A stretch of DNA of 35,744 nt from Chitinophagaceae bacterium (GCA_013140985.1 JABFRU010000022.1:1-35744), one strand, 5' to 3'. Positions 25,085 to 32,577 are shown, numbered from the stretch's first letter. Numbers and translations: made by a program. The notes: generated by a model from the sequence alone, not told the origin.

Positions 25085-25317
25085 CAAGTTGATTGACATT
25101 GGATTTTGCTTATGGCTTTCAATGGATTTGGAAATTCTGTTCAGGACGGTTTTACAGGACATTGGACGATTTGAGGGGCTCGATCCTTTATCAATCAACT
25201 TGGGTCAAAAATATATTCACATTCCAATGTGTGCAAGAGCAAATGCACTGCGTTTGCTGCACACAGTAATTACTATAAAAATCGTATCCGCCCGGATGTG
25301 AAATGAAAATATACGAT
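25085..25317 (+). ncRNA. Candidate structured RNA element, copy A
   Basis: CAAGTTGATTGA (25085-25096) and TCAATCAACTTG (25191-25202) form a perfect 12-bp closing stem. A strong hairpin follows at 25228-25265 (TGTGTGC and AGCAAA on the left arm, TTTGCT and GCACACA on the right, 3-nt bulge), then ATCGTAT/ATACGAT (25281-25287 and 25311-25317). The region resembles 32774-33040, which shares GGACATTGGA, TCAATCAACTT and CAAAA-TATATTCACA and also has a closing stem with different base pairs. Strand is chosen by comparison and is not certain. Confidence 0.45.
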
Positions 25318-25362
25318 AGGAGCGATGAAAAATTACGAACTGCTATCGGGATGATTATGAAA

Positions 25363-26025
25363 CTACATTGCCACAACGCCATTTCTGATAGCTACCATGG
25401 CCAGGCCTACCCTGCTTTTTACATCCAACTTAAAAAACAATTGATCTCTTAAGGTATCAACTGAACGGGGATTCAGGCCCATTTGCTGTGCGATCTCTTT
25501 ATACGTCAGATCGGAACATGCCAGTTTCAGAAATTGCAATTCCTGTTCGGACAACATGTTTTTTTGCAGGTTCATGTTTCCCTCAGAGTGGTTGCGAAAA
25601 AGATTGACCAGCTTACCGGTAGTATGGTTGGAATAATAATAGCCGGATTGAAAAACAGAACGAATAGCAAACTGCAACTCCGAAGGGGGTATGTCTTTTT
25701 TTAAAAACCCTTTTACACCAGCCTGCAGCAATCTTATCAATGAAAGCTCTGAGTCATACATGGTGAGCATCAATACATGCACCTGCGGCTGATGTTGTTG
25801 CAGCCAGGAGGCTGTTTCAAAACCATTCATTTCCGGCATATTCAGGTCGAGCAATACCACATCGGGTATATATCCTTGCGCTATTTTCCCAGATAGTTCT
25901 TTGCCATTACTGCATTGGTGCATTACTTTACAATCCCCAAAACTGTCTATCAGGGCCGCCAGGGCATTACGCAGCAATACATGATCATCGGCCATTGATA
26001 CTTTTATGACAGGATTTTTTTGCAT
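25363..26025 (-). CDS. NarL-type response regulator (cassette 2)
   Basis: The 220-aa product has a receiver domain with MADDH, phospho-acceptor Asp60 in VLLDLNMPE, switch Thr in MLTMYDS and Lys in FLKKD, followed by a LuxR-type helix-turn-helix (LSEQELQFLKL, YKEIAQQMGLNPRSVDTLRDQL). It is the most divergent of the four regulators here. The kinase gene ends 6 bp upstream, so the two are clearly co-transcribed and probably cognate. Confidence 0.94.
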   Translation of the reverse strand: MQKNPVIKVSMADDHVLLRNALAALIDSFGDCKVMHQCSNGKELSGKIAQGYIPDVVLLDLNMPEMNGFETASWLQQHQPQVHVLMLTMYDSELSLIRLLQAGVKGFLKKDIPPSELQFAIRSVFQSGYYYSNHTTGKLVNLFRNHSEGNMNLQKNMLSEQELQFLKLACSDLTYKEIAQQMGLNPRSVDTLRDQLFFKLDVKSRVGLAMVAIRNGVVAM

Positions 26026-26031
26026 AATTGA

Positions 26032-26817
26032 TCATTCAAAGGGAATAGTAAATGAAAGCAATGTGCCGCCACCGGGCCTGCTGCTGATATTCATGGTGCC
26101 TTTCAATATGCTGATCCGGGTTTGCATATTTTTCAGTCCTGCATGGCTTTTACAATCGTTTAATTCTGTATCAAAACCTTGTCCATCATCATTGATGCTG
26201 ATTAATAGATTTGTTTTATTGTAATGAAGGGATAATGTTGCCAATTTAGCCCTGGCATGTTTAATAATATTATTAAAGGCTTCTTGTATGATGCGGAAGA
26301 TGATCAGTTCTTTTTGTGCGTCTAAATAAACCGGCACTCCTGTAATGTTGAATTCTATAGTCAGGCTTGCTGCCTGCCTGATACGTTGTATTTCTTCTTC
26401 CAACGCCTGCAATAAACCCTGCTGGATGATAATATCGGCATTCAGGCTTTTGGAAATATCACTGAGTTGGGAAATGGAGCCACCCAATAACCCAATAGAG
26501 CTATTTATTTTTTCCCATGATTTGCCCTTATCTCCCCAATCCAGTGTATGCAGTTGCAGTTTGGCCAGTGTAAGTGAGAGAGTGATATTATCGTGTATCT
26601 CCCGGGAGATATGCTGAAAGGTTTGTTCCTGTATCTCAAGCTGGGTCTTTAAAAGGTTCTTTTCATAATTGGCCTCTATCTCATTTAATTTTTGCAGATA
26701 ACCTAATTGTTTTTTCCGATGTAAATAAATAATGAAGAAAATAAATACTGCCATAAGCATTATCAAAAAGAAAATAATGACAAGCAACGATGTTATGATG
26801 TTAATGGTGTTTTGCAT
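26032..26817 (-). CDS. HisKA_3-type sensor histidine kinase (cassette 2)
   Basis: The 261-aa product has one N-terminal membrane segment (about residues 8-31), a charged coiled-coil region, the phospho-acceptor box FQHISREIHDN (His75) and an HATPase domain (IIQEAFNNIIKHA, NDDGQGFD, GLKNMQTRISILKG, PGGGTLLSF). Its start overlaps the end of the membrane protein gene by 25 bp, and its stop is 6 bp from the regulator gene. It lacks a periplasmic sensor domain, as in cassette 1. Confidence 0.93.
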   Translation of the reverse strand: MQNTINIITSLLVIIFFLIMLMAVFIFFIIYLHRKKQLGYLQKLNEIEANYEKNLLKTQLEIQEQTFQHISREIHDNITLSLTLAKLQLHTLDWGDKGKSWEKINSSIGLLGGSISQLSDISKSLNADIIIQQGLLQALEEEIQRIRQAASLTIEFNITGVPVYLDAQKELIIFRIIQEAFNNIIKHARAKLATLSLHYNKTNLLISINDDGQGFDTELNDCKSHAGLKNMQTRISILKGTMNISSRPGGGTLLSFTIPFE

Positions 26818-27524
26818 GAAAAAGCTTTAGCCAAACAAAGAAATAAAATACTGAGTGACATGAAATGAAAGCTGAATGTGATTTCGTATAAATGACGATT
26901 CTGTTCATAAAGATGTGCCCCCATCAATAACAAAGGGAAAGAAACGATACAATAAAAGAACAGGCCGTTTACGATCCAAAATGCAGGGCTCGAAGCCAAA
27001 GATTTTTTAATTAAAACTTCTTTTGTCAGAAGGCAGTAAAAATAGTACAATGCGAAAGGGATTAAAAGCACAAACTCAATGGCATTAATGAGGAAACTCA
27101 TTCTATTGAGTTCGTTCATTTGTGTGTCTGGATCTAAAACCTTTTGAAAAAAAAAGATACAAATTCCCAAGAATATGATCCAGAGAATTTGAATAAGGAC
27201 CTTGATATTTTTTGAATTAAATAGATAAGTAAAGAAAAAAAAGAATACACTAAGTTCTATCATCTCAAAAACTGTATTACTTGACTCAAGGTAATATGTA
27301 TAACTTCTGCCTCGTAAACCCGAATAGTATTTGATGACATCTATATGAGTAGAAATCAAAATGGATATTACCGCATAAGAAAGGAAAAATTGGAATAGTT
27401 TTTCCTTTCTGTAATATTTTATACCGGCTATTATTGTAATCATCATACTAATTAGCCACAATGGATATGTATAATAACTTTTCTCGAAATATTTCAATAT
27501 ATAATCCCAAAACGATCCATCCAT
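26793..27524 (-). CDS. Multi-pass membrane protein of signalling cassette 2
   Basis: No named family is recognised. The 243-aa product has about seven membrane segments (near residues 18-35, 43-58, 84-101, 108-126, 142-162, 180-202, 213-235) and resembles the cassette 1 protein in size, topology and place, though residue similarity is low by eye. It starts at an ATG and overlaps the kinase start by 25 bp, suggesting translational coupling and a physical link to the kinase. It is divergent from the secreted protein genes that begin at 27834, and the shared 309-bp intergenic region may control both directions. Confidence 0.75.
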   Translation of the reverse strand: MDGSFWDYILKYFEKSYYTYPLWLISMMITIIAGIKYYRKEKLFQFFLSYAVISILISTHIDVIKYYSGLRGRSYTYYLESSNTVFEMIELSVFFFFFTYLFNSKNIKVLIQILWIIFLGICIFFFQKVLDPDTQMNELNRMSFLINAIEFVLLIPFALYYFYCLLTKEVLIKKSLASSPAFWIVNGLFFYCIVSFPLLLMGAHLYEQNRHLYEITFSFHFMSLSILFLCLAKAFSCKTPLTS

Positions 27525-27727
27525 ACCAGCAAATTAAAGCACTCTGTTTAAAGGCAAAAGAAAAAACTCTCCGAAAAAAACGTCCAAAAATGTTTTTTTC
27601 CCCTTGCCAGCCCGAAAAACATCTTCAAATTTGTTGTAAACAGTTCTTTGAGATGATTTAAACAACTAGGTTGTTGTTAATAGCACAAACAGTCAGTAAA
27701 GAACATTTTTTTCATACTGTTTTTCTC

Positions 27728-27758
27728 ATGGCAGCGGTATTGCCTCCCTATAGTTTTG
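27728..27758 (+). promoter_or_regulatory. Possible promoter in leader copy 1
   Basis: TAGTTTTG (27751-27758) fits TAnnTTTG and is conserved in the second leader. A conserved TCTCATGG block precedes it with a poorly conserved 19-base spacer in both copies, the spacing of Bacteroidota promoters, although ATGG is not a good -33 box. It implies a 5' leader of about 70 bases. It overlaps the small ORF 27728-27829, and both readings cannot easily be true in full. Confidence 0.45.
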
Positions 27759-27829
27759 GTGAATCATTGGCCAAATGCTGCGGGGATGCCGAAAACCGGG
27801 TATTAAACAGAGTAGGCAAGAAAAACTAG
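27728..27829 (+). CDS. Candidate 33-aa small ORF in leader copy 1
   Basis: The ORF starts MAAVLPPYSFGESLAK and ends in AENRVLNRVGKKN, four bases before the downstream start codon. Leader copy 2 encodes a related 34-aa peptide ending AENRVLNRVGRKIY. In the shared core several DNA differences are synonymous (GTA/GTT, TTA/TTG, AAC/AAT) and others conservative (Asp/Asn, Lys/Arg), which favours coding. The N-terminal parts differ, and the overlap with a promoter-like sequence argues against. Function unknown. Confidence 0.35.
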   Translation: MAAVLPPYSFGESLAKCCGDAENRVLNRVGKKN

Positions 27830-27833
27830 TAAA

Positions 27834-28352
27834 ATGAAAAAATTATTTTTTTATCTGTTTTCGGCCGTATGTTTAGCTATAAACAGCCAGGCCCAGGAGA
27901 ATAAAACCGCTCCGCCGGAAATAAGCCATCCATGCCCTCTTGGTATGTGTGTATCTTCTGCTATGTTCCATATTGACCTGTTTAATTTTCACAAACCCAG
28001 AACGGAATGCAAAAGTGGTTTTGGATTTTGCGTAAAAGGCCATTGGGAGTATTCTTGTGGCTTTTACCCTAATTGTGTGGGCACAATTAATACTGGCAAA
28101 GCTGCAAAGATTGAAAATGGTAAAGCATTCTGTTGGTTTAATATTGTTGATGGAAAGCTCGAACTTCATATTCCGTTGGAATTAGAGAAGCTTGAAGAAT
28201 ACCAGGATGTTGATTTTTCCGTATTTACCATTGATACAGATATGATTTTCTTAAAAAATGACCAGGGAAAAGTTGTTGCGAAAGCAAAAGAAGGCGATTA
28301 TCCTGTCAAAAAAACGGAAGAAGAGTTTGTTATCATTATTGATCTTGAATAA
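27834..28352 (+). CDS. Secreted Cys-rich protein of unknown function
   Basis: I do not recognise a family. The 172-aa product has a signal peptide (MKKLFFYLFSAVCLAINSQAQ). The middle third contains seven cysteines with neighbouring aromatics (HPCPLGMC, ECKSGFGFCVKGHWEYSCGFYPNC). The C-terminal half is acidic and likely beta-rich (GKLELHIPLELEKLEEY, EEFVIIIDLE). The cysteines suggest disulfides outside the cytoplasm. It follows leader copy 1 and is divergent from signalling cassette 2. A 10-bp inverted repeat lies just after the stop. Confidence 0.7.
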   Translation: MKKLFFYLFSAVCLAINSQAQENKTAPPEISHPCPLGMCVSSAMFHIDLFNFHKPRTECKSGFGFCVKGHWEYSCGFYPNCVGTINTGKAAKIENGKAFCWFNIVDGKLELHIPLELEKLEEYQDVDFSVFTIDTDMIFLKNDQGKVVAKAKEGDYPVKKTEEEFVIIIDLE

Positions 28353-28359
28353 TTAACAC

Positions 28360-28394
28360 AATATGCAGCTGCTTTTAGTGAGTGGCTGCATATT
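28360..28394 (+). terminator. Stem-loop after the Cys-rich secreted protein gene
   Basis: AATATGCAGC (28360-28369) and GCTGCATATT (28385-28394) form a perfect 10-bp stem with a 15-nt loop. Only a weak T-rich stretch follows, so it may be a poor terminator or an mRNA 3'-end stabiliser. Confidence 0.5.
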
Positions 28395-28407
28395 CAATAT
28401 TTAATCG

Positions 28408-29007
28408 ATGAAGTCTATAATTTGCATCAGTTTATTTTTTGTAAGTATTTCCATTTTTTCTTGCAAAGCTCTTATTTCAAAGAAGTACCATTTCAATGAA
28501 AAGTTTGAATTCACGAAAAAAGAGGAATACAATTCTTTTTTAAAGAATAAAAAAGGGTTTGATCTTTCCAGGGTTATTTACCCTGATTCGAACTCGTATC
28601 AAATTTTTCTAGGGGAATTGATATCGAGTGATCTGATTGTTTATTATGGATGTTTGAAAAATGATAGTACCGAAATGATCAAATCCCCGGAGTTAAAAGA
28701 TAATCTCGGTTGTGCAGGACGTATTTTAGCGGAGATCAAAACCAATGATGCTTCTTCAGATTTAATGAATAAGTCATTATTTACAAAAAGTAATTTCAGG
28801 CAATTCAGCTTTAAATACCTTGATGATAACAGGTCGTTTAATGTTAATGAGTCAAATAAGAAACTTAAAGTGATCTTGATATACTCATTTTCGGGCGGAA
28901 CATATTATGATGGATACTATAAAGACATCCAGGATTATTTTATTAAACACCAGGCTGATGTGGATTTGTATATTATTACACTAGATCCCGTTTCAAGATT
29001 ACTTTAG
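28408..29007 (+). CDS. Lipoprotein of unknown function
   Basis: The 199-aa product has a lipoprotein signal (SISIFSC, Cys at residue 19). No family is recognised. The C-terminal 50 residues (KLKVILIYSFSGGTYYDGYY, then DVDLYIITLDPV) read like a beta-alpha-beta fold reminiscent of thioredoxin-like proteins, but there is no CxxC, so a redox role is not supported. It lies between the two leader-plus-secreted-protein units, 55 bp after the first, and may share its transcript. Confidence 0.65.
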   Translation: MKSIICISLFFVSISIFSCKALISKKYHFNEKFEFTKKEEYNSFLKNKKGFDLSRVIYPDSNSYQIFLGELISSDLIVYYGCLKNDSTEMIKSPELKDNLGCAGRILAEIKTNDASSDLMNKSLFTKSNFRQFSFKYLDDNRSFNVNESNKKLKVILIYSFSGGTYYDGYYKDIQDYFIKHQADVDLYIITLDPVSRLL

Positions 29008-29163
29008 GATTGTTAGAGTCTGTAATAGCAGACTGTTAAACCACTAGTATTGTTTTTTACTCCTGAACCAACCAGAAGCACTTGCAAATTTGTTTTAAAC
29101 AACAAAGTCGTTGTTAACAACACAACTGGTCAGGAAAGAACATTTTTTCATGATGGATTTCTC

Positions 29164-29194
29164 ATGGCAGGGGATAAACGATCCGATAGTTTTG
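29164..29194 (+). promoter_or_regulatory. Possible promoter in leader copy 2
   Basis: TAGTTTTG (29187-29194) occurs at the same place as in copy 1, again 19 bases after CATGG. The spacer bases differ between copies while the boxes are kept, as expected for a promoter. Confidence 0.45.
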
Positions 29195-29268
29195 GTTCAT
29201 CATTAGGCCAATGCTACGGGAATGCCGAAAACCGGGTTTTGAATAGAGTAGGCAGAAAAATTTATTAA
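29164..29268 (+). CDS. Candidate 34-aa small ORF in leader copy 2
   Basis: The ORF starts MAGDKRSDSFGSSLGQ and ends AENRVLNRVGRKIY, with its stop one base before the next start codon. It parallels the 33-aa ORF of copy 1. A longer in-frame extension to 29050 exists, but copy 1 has a frame change and stop in the matching part, so only the 3' portion could be a conserved peptide. Confidence 0.35.
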   Translation: MAGDKRSDSFGSSLGQCYGNAENRVLNRVGRKIY

Positions 29269-29269
29269 A

Positions 29270-29902
29270 ATGAAAAAGATCATTTATCTGTTGTCGTTCC
29301 TGGTTTTAAGCAAACTAACTTTGGCACAACCAGGCCAGCAGACAATAACAGTAAGCTTAATTAATGATGCGGAGCTTACTGCTTCAATACGAAATTTGTT
29401 TAATGGCTTGTCCTGTAACCAGGAAAAAGTGGTTAATTATTCAGGAATCCCTTCATTTAATGAGAGTGATTTTGATTTTACTGCCATTTATGAAAGCCAA
29501 AAAACCGGGAAATCTGAAATTGCTTATTCTGTAAAGCACAAAGCTTCTACTGGCAATTCAGATTTTGCATTTTCCGTATTCATGGATAAAGGGGTACTTA
29601 AAAATCCAATGCTAATAGCTACGATTTCTGACAGATCAAAAATAGTTTATCACCAACTTGAAGAGAACAAGTCTTTTGAAGTGAGTAATATTGATAAGGT
29701 GGTTACTTACAGCAGTCACGATGTGGATTATGGTGGAGAAACAAAGAAAGGTAGTGGATGCGGGAATTGTGTTAGTAATTGCATTTCGGATGCTTATACA
29801 AATCATGGCTGGGTTTCTGTGTGGGCGTTTATTCAAAGTATTTTTGTTCCTGCTACCGGGGTGGGTATTGCAATTGGATGCATAGCCAGTTGCTGTAATT
29901 AA
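29270..29902 (+). CDS. Secreted protein with Cys/Gly-rich hydrophobic tail (possible peptide toxin precursor)
   Basis: No family is recognised. The 210-aa product has a signal peptide (MKKIIYLLSFLVLSKLTLAQ) and a beta-rich middle. The last 50 residues are distinctive: GSGCGNCVSNCISDAY, a Trp-containing segment, then VPATGVGIAIGCIASCCN. Six cysteines and a Gly/Ala/Ile-rich stretch resemble the mature part of some membrane-active bacteriocins, though those usually have short leaders rather than a 160-residue region. An 85-aa two-TM protein is encoded 11 bp downstream, the usual place of an immunity gene. Toxin activity is inference. Confidence 0.65.
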   Translation: MKKIIYLLSFLVLSKLTLAQPGQQTITVSLINDAELTASIRNLFNGLSCNQEKVVNYSGIPSFNESDFDFTAIYESQKTGKSEIAYSVKHKASTGNSDFAFSVFMDKGVLKNPMLIATISDRSKIVYHQLEENKSFEVSNIDKVVTYSSHDVDYGGETKKGSGCGNCVSNCISDAYTNHGWVSVWAFIQSIFVPATGVGIAIGCIASCCN

Positions 29903-29913
29903 AAAATAGGGTT

Positions 29914-30171
29914 ATGAAATTAACAAACTTGGTTTTGTTTTATCTATTACTTGCAATCCCACTTGCTTGTTTGATTATTCTTGCAAGAACTAAACTAATA
30001 GGTGATGAATTTTTTGTTTTTGGTTTAATTAGTTGGGGTTTTATATATCATCCCTTAGTCTGTGGATTGAGATTGCTGGGTAGCAATAAAATAAGGAGAT
30101 CCGAGTTTTTAATGAATTTTGTCCCTTTCTGGAATTTAAAATACTTTCTTTTTTTATTTTTCAATAAGTAG
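29914..30171 (+). CDS. Small two-TM membrane protein (possible immunity protein)
   Basis: The 85-aa product has a first hydrophobic segment at about residues 5-24, a second at about 31-54, a basic stretch (GSNKIRRSE) and a hydrophobic aromatic end (WNLKYFLFLFF). No named family is recognised. It begins 11 bp after the secreted Cys/Gly-tail protein and on the same strand, so the two are probably co-expressed. Small membrane proteins next to secreted peptides often confer self-protection, but it could equally take part in export. Confidence 0.6.
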   Translation: MKLTNLVLFYLLLAIPLACLIILARTKLIGDEFFVFGLISWGFIYHPLVCGLRLLGSNKIRRSEFLMNFVPFWNLKYFLFLFFNK

Positions 30172-30251
30172 AGATCACATCCTGCTATTTTTTATCAAAT
30201 CGGTTTTGTTTCATTACTGGCAACGTCGCCTAAATCTTGAAAACATAAAAA

Positions 30252-31070
30252 ATGAAACCTCTTTTGCTAATATTATATTGGCTCTGGCCATGCTTTGCTA
30301 TCGCCCAGGCAAAAGAGGTTTCATCTCTTTCAAAAAAAGATACAATCAAACCAACGCAGCGCCAGGTACAACCTTATAAACCCGAAATACTCACTTCCGG
30401 TTTTATTGATATTGTTAACAACGGCCAGGTAAATGCATCAGCAAGATTTATAAGATTATTTATTGGGGAACCGGGAAAATTTGCTGTTCCCCTTTCCATT
30501 TACAGCGGTGTTTCTTCCAATAATTTTCAAAATCAACAAACAACTGCGGGTATAAGGTCTAATGAACACCTGGTAAATGGCTTTATCAATCCGCTCAGCG
30601 GTCTCGCCAATATTTCTATCGATGGGATTGTTTTTTTTAAAAAGCAGCCTGCAAAGATCACCAGAACCGGTCTCCTGTATCATGGTGGTACAAGGATACT
30701 CACAGGTTATAAAACAGGACCTATTACCAGTCCTTCTACAGGCAAGCCGATCAATTTCTTAAATAGTTTTATCACAGCAGGTTTCTATTTTCAAACAGGG
30801 GCATGGGAAAGAAACAATGCAAAAAATGTAGGCATCTTCTGGTTAGCAGGTCGCTATATCCTGTGTAAAACAAATGAAAAACAATTGCAGGATATAACTC
30901 CATCAATTCAAACTAATGGATTGTATCATGGCTGGTCATTGGCCTGGGGTGTGGAGATCAACAGCCTCGTTAATATCAAAGTGATCTATTATAAATATGT
31001 AAAAAAGCCTGAGATCGATTTCTCCTTACCCATCTACCAGTTTTCTTTCAACTATTCACTAAGAAGCTAG
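30252..31070 (+). CDS. Exported protein, probable outer-membrane beta-barrel, unknown function
   Basis: The 272-aa product has a signal peptide (residues 1-20, ending CFAIAQA) and a disordered, Lys/Gln-rich stretch (about 21-45). Alternating strands follow (FAVPLSIYSGVSSN, NFLNSFITAGFYFQTGAW, LVNIKVIYYKYV), ending YQFSFNYSLRS, a typical barrel terminus. I do not recognise a family. It stands 80 bp beyond the putative immunity gene and 86 bp before an orphan response regulator on the same strand. Confidence 0.65.
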   Translation: MKPLLLILYWLWPCFAIAQAKEVSSLSKKDTIKPTQRQVQPYKPEILTSGFIDIVNNGQVNASARFIRLFIGEPGKFAVPLSIYSGVSSNNFQNQQTTAGIRSNEHLVNGFINPLSGLANISIDGIVFFKKQPAKITRTGLLYHGGTRILTGYKTGPITSPSTGKPINFLNSFITAGFYFQTGAWERNNAKNVGIFWLAGRYILCKTNEKQLQDITPSIQTNGLYHGWSLAWGVEINSLVNIKVIYYKYVKKPEIDFSLPIYQFSFNYSLRS

Positions 31071-31093
31071 CAGCTTGAACAGGGATAGAATAA

Positions 31094-31113
31094 TTTTAGT
31101 AGAAATACTAAAA
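31094..31113. promoter_or_regulatory. Operator-like inverted repeat upstream of orphan regulator 31157
   Basis: TTTTAGTA (31094-31101) and TACTAAAA (31106-31113) form a perfect 8-bp inverted repeat around GAAA. The central 13-mer AGTAGAAATACTA recurs with one change upstream of the other orphan regulator (33074-33086). The position, about 45-60 bp before the start codon, suits an operator. Confidence 0.45.
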
Positions 31114-31156
31114 AAGAGTACTTTTACGCAAAATCACCAACCCTAATAAACCAAGC

Positions 31157-31816
31157 ATGACTGCCACACAGGAGATCAAAGTAGCAATTGCCGATGACCA
31201 TAAAATTTTTCGTGACGGCATCCGTATGGCGCTGAAAGATAAAGAGTACCTGAAAATACTCTGGGAAGCCGAAGACGGAAAAGACCTGATGCATAAGCTG
31301 AAGCTTAAGCTCCCCGATGTAATATTAATGGATATCCGGATGCCGGAAGTGGACGGCATCAATGCCATCAGCCTCATCCGCAAAGAATATGAGTCGCTGA
31401 AGATAATCGTTCTAACCATGTACGATGACCAGGAGATGATCACAAGGATGATGGAGATGGGGGCCAATGCATACCTCACCAAGACCACTGACCCGGAAGA
31501 GATCTACCAGGCCATTCTCACCTGCATGAACGATGATTTTTATTTTAATGAACTGGTGAACAAAGCCGTATTGCTGAAACTGCAGCATAAGAAAACAGTG
31601 AGGCAGTTTTATCCCAATCCTGTTAAGTTCTCCGAGAAGGAAATAAAGATCTTGAAACTGATAGCAGAAGATAAAACCACAGAAGAAATTTCAAAAGAAG
31701 TTTTCCTGAGCCCCCGCACTATTGAAACGATCCGCCAGAACATGAAACAAAAAGTGGGAGCCAAAACAATTGCCGGGCTGGTGATGTATGGCATGCGCAA
31801 CAAGCTGCTGGAGTAA
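31157..31816 (+). CDS. Orphan NarL-type response regulator
   Basis: The 219-aa product has IADDH, phospho-acceptor Asp59 in ILMDIRMPE, switch Thr in VLTMYDD, Lys in YLTKT, and a LuxR-type helix-turn-helix (FSEKEIKILKL, TEEISKEVFLSPRTIETIRQNM). No histidine kinase is adjacent. The next gene, 14 bp downstream, is a methyltransferase. It is closer in sequence to the 33169 regulator than to the cassette 2 regulator, by shared features such as FNELxNKA. A kinase from either local cassette could act on it. Confidence 0.94.
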   Translation: MTATQEIKVAIADDHKIFRDGIRMALKDKEYLKILWEAEDGKDLMHKLKLKLPDVILMDIRMPEVDGINAISLIRKEYESLKIIVLTMYDDQEMITRMMEMGANAYLTKTTDPEEIYQAILTCMNDDFYFNELVNKAVLLKLQHKKTVRQFYPNPVKFSEKEIKILKLIAEDKTTEEISKEVFLSPRTIETIRQNMKQKVGAKTIAGLVMYGMRNKLLE

Positions 31817-31830
31817 AAACGTTCACCTAC

Positions 31831-32577
31831 ATGTCAAACGTCAACGATAATTTTTTTGATGGACACTATAAAGACATCTGGAAAACAATCATACCGGGTG
31901 TGCTTACCGAAAAAGAAGTGGATTTTATGCTGCCCTATTTCAACTTGAAAGAAGGCAGTAAAGTGCTGGACCTTATGTGCGGTTATGGCCGTCATGCAAT
32001 TGCTTTGGCTAAAAAGGGAATTGAGGTAACAGCCGTTGATAATCTTGCTGAGTACATCAGCGAAATAAAAAACGCAGTAGAAAAAGAAAACCTGGCTGTG
32101 AAAGCAATACGATCGGGTGTGCTGGCATTTTCAACAGATGAAAAATTCGATCTGGCGATTTGCATGGGCAACAGCATTAATTTTTTTGACGCCAGCGATA
32201 CAGAAAGATTGTTGAAGAACGTTTCTTCTTTTTTAAAACCGGGGGGGCGGTTGTTGATAAACAGCTGGTCTATTGCTGAAATAGCTATCAGGAGTTTTAA
32301 AGAAAAAAGCGAGAATGAGATCGGCGACCTGAAATTTCAAACGGAAGCTCAATTTCTTTTTCATCCTGCCCGAATAGAATCGGAAAGCACTACTACTGAT
32401 AAGAATGGAAAAACAGAAATAAAAAAGGGGATCGATTATATTTTTTCTATCAATGAAATGGAAACTATGCTTTCTAAGGCTGGTTTTTCACTGAAAGAGG
32501 TTTACAGTATCCCCGGCCGTAAAAAATTTACAATAGGCGAACCCCGGGCCTATTTAGTAGCGGAGAAGAACCCTTGA
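31831..32577 (+). CDS. Class I SAM-dependent methyltransferase
   Basis: The 248-aa product has the Rossmann-type SAM-binding motif VLDLMCGYGRHAIALAKKG with the acidic residue of VTAVD, then LAICMGNSINFF and FLKPGGRLLINSW. It lacks the NPPY motif of DNA adenine methyltransferases, so a small molecule, lipid or protein substrate is more likely; the substrate is unknown. It lies 14 bp after the orphan response regulator and is almost certainly co-transcribed with it. Confidence 0.9.
   Translation: MSNVNDNFFDGHYKDIWKTIIPGVLTEKEVDFMLPYFNLKEGSKVLDLMCGYGRHAIALAKKGIEVTAVDNLAEYISEIKNAVEKENLAVKAIRSGVLAFSTDEKFDLAICMGNSINFFDASDTERLLKNVSSFLKPGGRLLINSWSIAEIAIRSFKEKSENEIGDLKFQTEAQFLFHPARIESESTTTDKNGKTEIKKGIDYIFSINEMETMLSKAGFSLKEVYSIPGRKKFTIGEPRAYLVAEKNP

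Larger units (their letters stand above)
24605..25362. other. 758-bp intergenic region between the two signalling cassettes
   Basis: No gene of normal size is supported here. It holds, from left to right: a terminator-like hairpin (24603-24655), a 19-codon ORF (24689-24748, minus), an 18-base sequence shared with 32674-32691, a 14-bp palindrome (24773-24786), an AT-rich stretch with an inverted repeat TTTACTA/TAGTAAA (24948-24970), a pair of DnaA-box-like 9-mers (24991-25010), and the structured repeat element copy A (25085-25317). Confidence 0.7.
27593..27833 (+). repeat. Duplicated leader, copy 1 (upstream of the Cys-rich secreted protein)
   Basis: This stretch is similar to 29052-29269. 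The last 85 bases before each start codon align without gaps, with blocks such as ATGCCGAAAACCGGGT and AGAGTAGGCA identical. Further upstream CAAATTTGTT, the AACAAC/GTTGTT hairpin and AAAGAACATTTTTT are shared. Copy 1 has about 25 extra bases near 27636-27660. Each copy stops at the start codon of a gene for a signal-peptide protein. Confidence 0.85.
29052..29269 (+). repeat. Duplicated leader, copy 2 (upstream of the secreted protein with Cys/Gly tail)
   Basis: This is the partner of 27593-27833. It shows the same order of blocks: T-run, CAAATTTGTT, AACAAC/GTTGTT inverted repeat, AAAGAACATTTTTT, TTTCTCATGGCAG, TAGTTTTGG, ATGCCGAAAACCGGGT and AGAGTAGGCA. It ends directly at the start codon of the 210-aa secreted protein gene. 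Confidence 0.85.

Noticed and set aside
25071-25301. A 76-codon ORF similar in part to the 70-codon ORF at 32791-33003 (both contain SIN and QKYIH)
   Set aside because: The DNA similarity crosses frames (GGACATTGG blocks align out of frame), so the relation is at nucleotide level. Treated as copies of a structured element instead of proteins.
28408-29007. Thioredoxin-like lipoprotein involved in peptide maturation
   Set aside because: The C-terminal part loosely suggests the fold, but there is no CxxC or other active-site motif, so only an unknown lipoprotein is reported.
29050-29268. A 72-codon ORF covering all of leader copy 2
   Set aside because: In copy 1 the matching frame is broken by a one-base change in a T-run and a stop codon. 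Only the last 34 codons have a conserved counterpart.
31831-32577. DNA methyltransferase of a restriction-modification or defence system
   Set aside because: It lacks NPPY or cytosine-methylase motifs and has no restriction enzyme or specificity subunit beside it. A general class I methyltransferase is the safer call.
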